Below are positions 6,567 through 6,877 of a stretch of DNA of 6,877 bases, piece by piece. The stretch's first letter is position 1. The number at the start of each line of letters is the position of its first letter. Under the pieces are notes generated by a model. The model searched no databases and was not told the DNA's origin. It saw only the letters and a program-made list of their open reading frames with translations. The stretch is from Rickettsiales bacterium (GTDB taxonomy: Bacteria; Pseudomonadota; Alphaproteobacteria; Rickettsiales; CANDYO01). The stretch is taken from positions 1 through 6,877 of the forward strand of contig CANDYO010000108.1 of assembly GCA_947424995.1 (NCBI GenBank), written 5' to 3'. Made by a program: the position numbers and the translations under genes.

Positions 6567-6877
6567 ATGAATAAAATATTAATTCTTACTACTCCCGCTT
6601 TTGATAAGAAAGCAGGTAAATTACTATCAGAAGATGCTTTAGAAGAGTTATATGATTATTTAGAAGAATGCCCAGATTCTGGTCAAATAATTCAAGGCAC
6701 TGGAGGTATACGTAAATTACGCTGGGCAAGTGGTAAGAATAATAAAGGCAAGAGCGGAGGAGTAAGAATATTATATCATTATTCTAAAGAGGTTATGGTG
6801 TTATTAATTACCTTATATAGCAAATCTGAAAAAGAAAATATAACTCAAGCTGAAAAAAGTATCTTAAAATCAATAGT
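6567..6877 (+). CDS. HigB/RelE-family toxin of a type II toxin-antitoxin system (3' partial)
   Basis: The frame starts at ATG 6567-6569 and stays open for 103 codons to the right edge, so its end lies outside the window. The sequence carries the signature of the RelE toxin family PF06296. The N-terminus is TTPAFDKKA. The core GTGGIRKLRWA (residues 44-54) is followed by GKSGGVRILYHY (61-72) and the C-terminal strand LLITLYSKSEKE (79-90). The usual length is 105-120 residues, so little is missing. Family members are ribosome-associated endoribonucleases that cut translated mRNA and are neutralised by a helix-turn-helix antitoxin. In this subgroup the toxin gene usually comes first, so the antitoxin gene is expected just past the right edge; this is inference. 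It lies 68 bases after the recombinase, in the same direction. The N-terminus fits the family, which supports this start, although the ribosome-binding site is poor. Confidence 0.88.
   Translation, partial: MNKILILTTPAFDKKAGKLLSEDALEELYDYLEECPDSGQIIQGTGGIRKLRWASGKNNKGKSGGVRILYHYSKEVMVLLITLYSKSEKENITQAEKSILKSI

Overview
The window is AT-rich throughout, and every intergenic stretch is dominated by A and T. Coding spans carry a mix of gene types typical of a host-associated or intracellular bacterium: AAA-ATPase-like/PD-(D/E)XK genes of the kind amplified in Rickettsiales and amoeba symbionts, decayed transposase sequence, a tyrosine recombinase and a HigB/RelE-type toxin. The promoter-like sites resemble sigma70 (TTGACA/TATAAT) and Shine-Dalgarno sequences are weak or absent. 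An alphaproteobacterial (Rickettsiales-like) host is my best guess. It is an inference from gene content, not a determination.

Layout, left to right. (1) Positions 1-818, plus strand: the 3' end of a nonribosomal peptide synthetase-type gene. The last helix of a carrier domain is followed by a complete thioesterase domain with an apparent Ser-Asp-His triad. The gene enters from outside the left edge. (2) 819-1005: a convergent intergenic stretch holding three small hairpins in a row, preceded by a weak promoter-like sequence. (3) 1006-4443, minus strand: a two-gene operon of paralogous AAA-ATPase-like/PD-(D/E)XK proteins separated by 6 bases. The promoter-distal copy keeps all catalytic motifs. 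The promoter-proximal copy is full length but has lost the Walker A lysine and all three nuclease residues. (4) 4494-5159, minus strand: remains of a Tn3-family transposase. An N-terminal DUF4158 fragment is followed in the same frame by stop-interrupted, coding-like sequence. (5) 5278-6498, plus strand: an intact tyrosine recombinase, divergent from the transposase remnant and behind a near-consensus promoter. (6) 6567 to the right edge, plus strand: a HigB/RelE-family toxin gene without its end; its antitoxin would be expected just outside the window.

The region reads as an accessory, mobile-element-rich junction. Genes 4-6 are probably pieces of one or more mobile elements that landed next to the ATPase pair and a peptide-synthetase locus. 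The most unusual feature is the retained catalytically intact/catalytically dead paralogue pair in one operon, which suggests a heteromeric complex or a regulatory pseudoenzyme. That function is inferred; no member of this exact arrangement is known to me.
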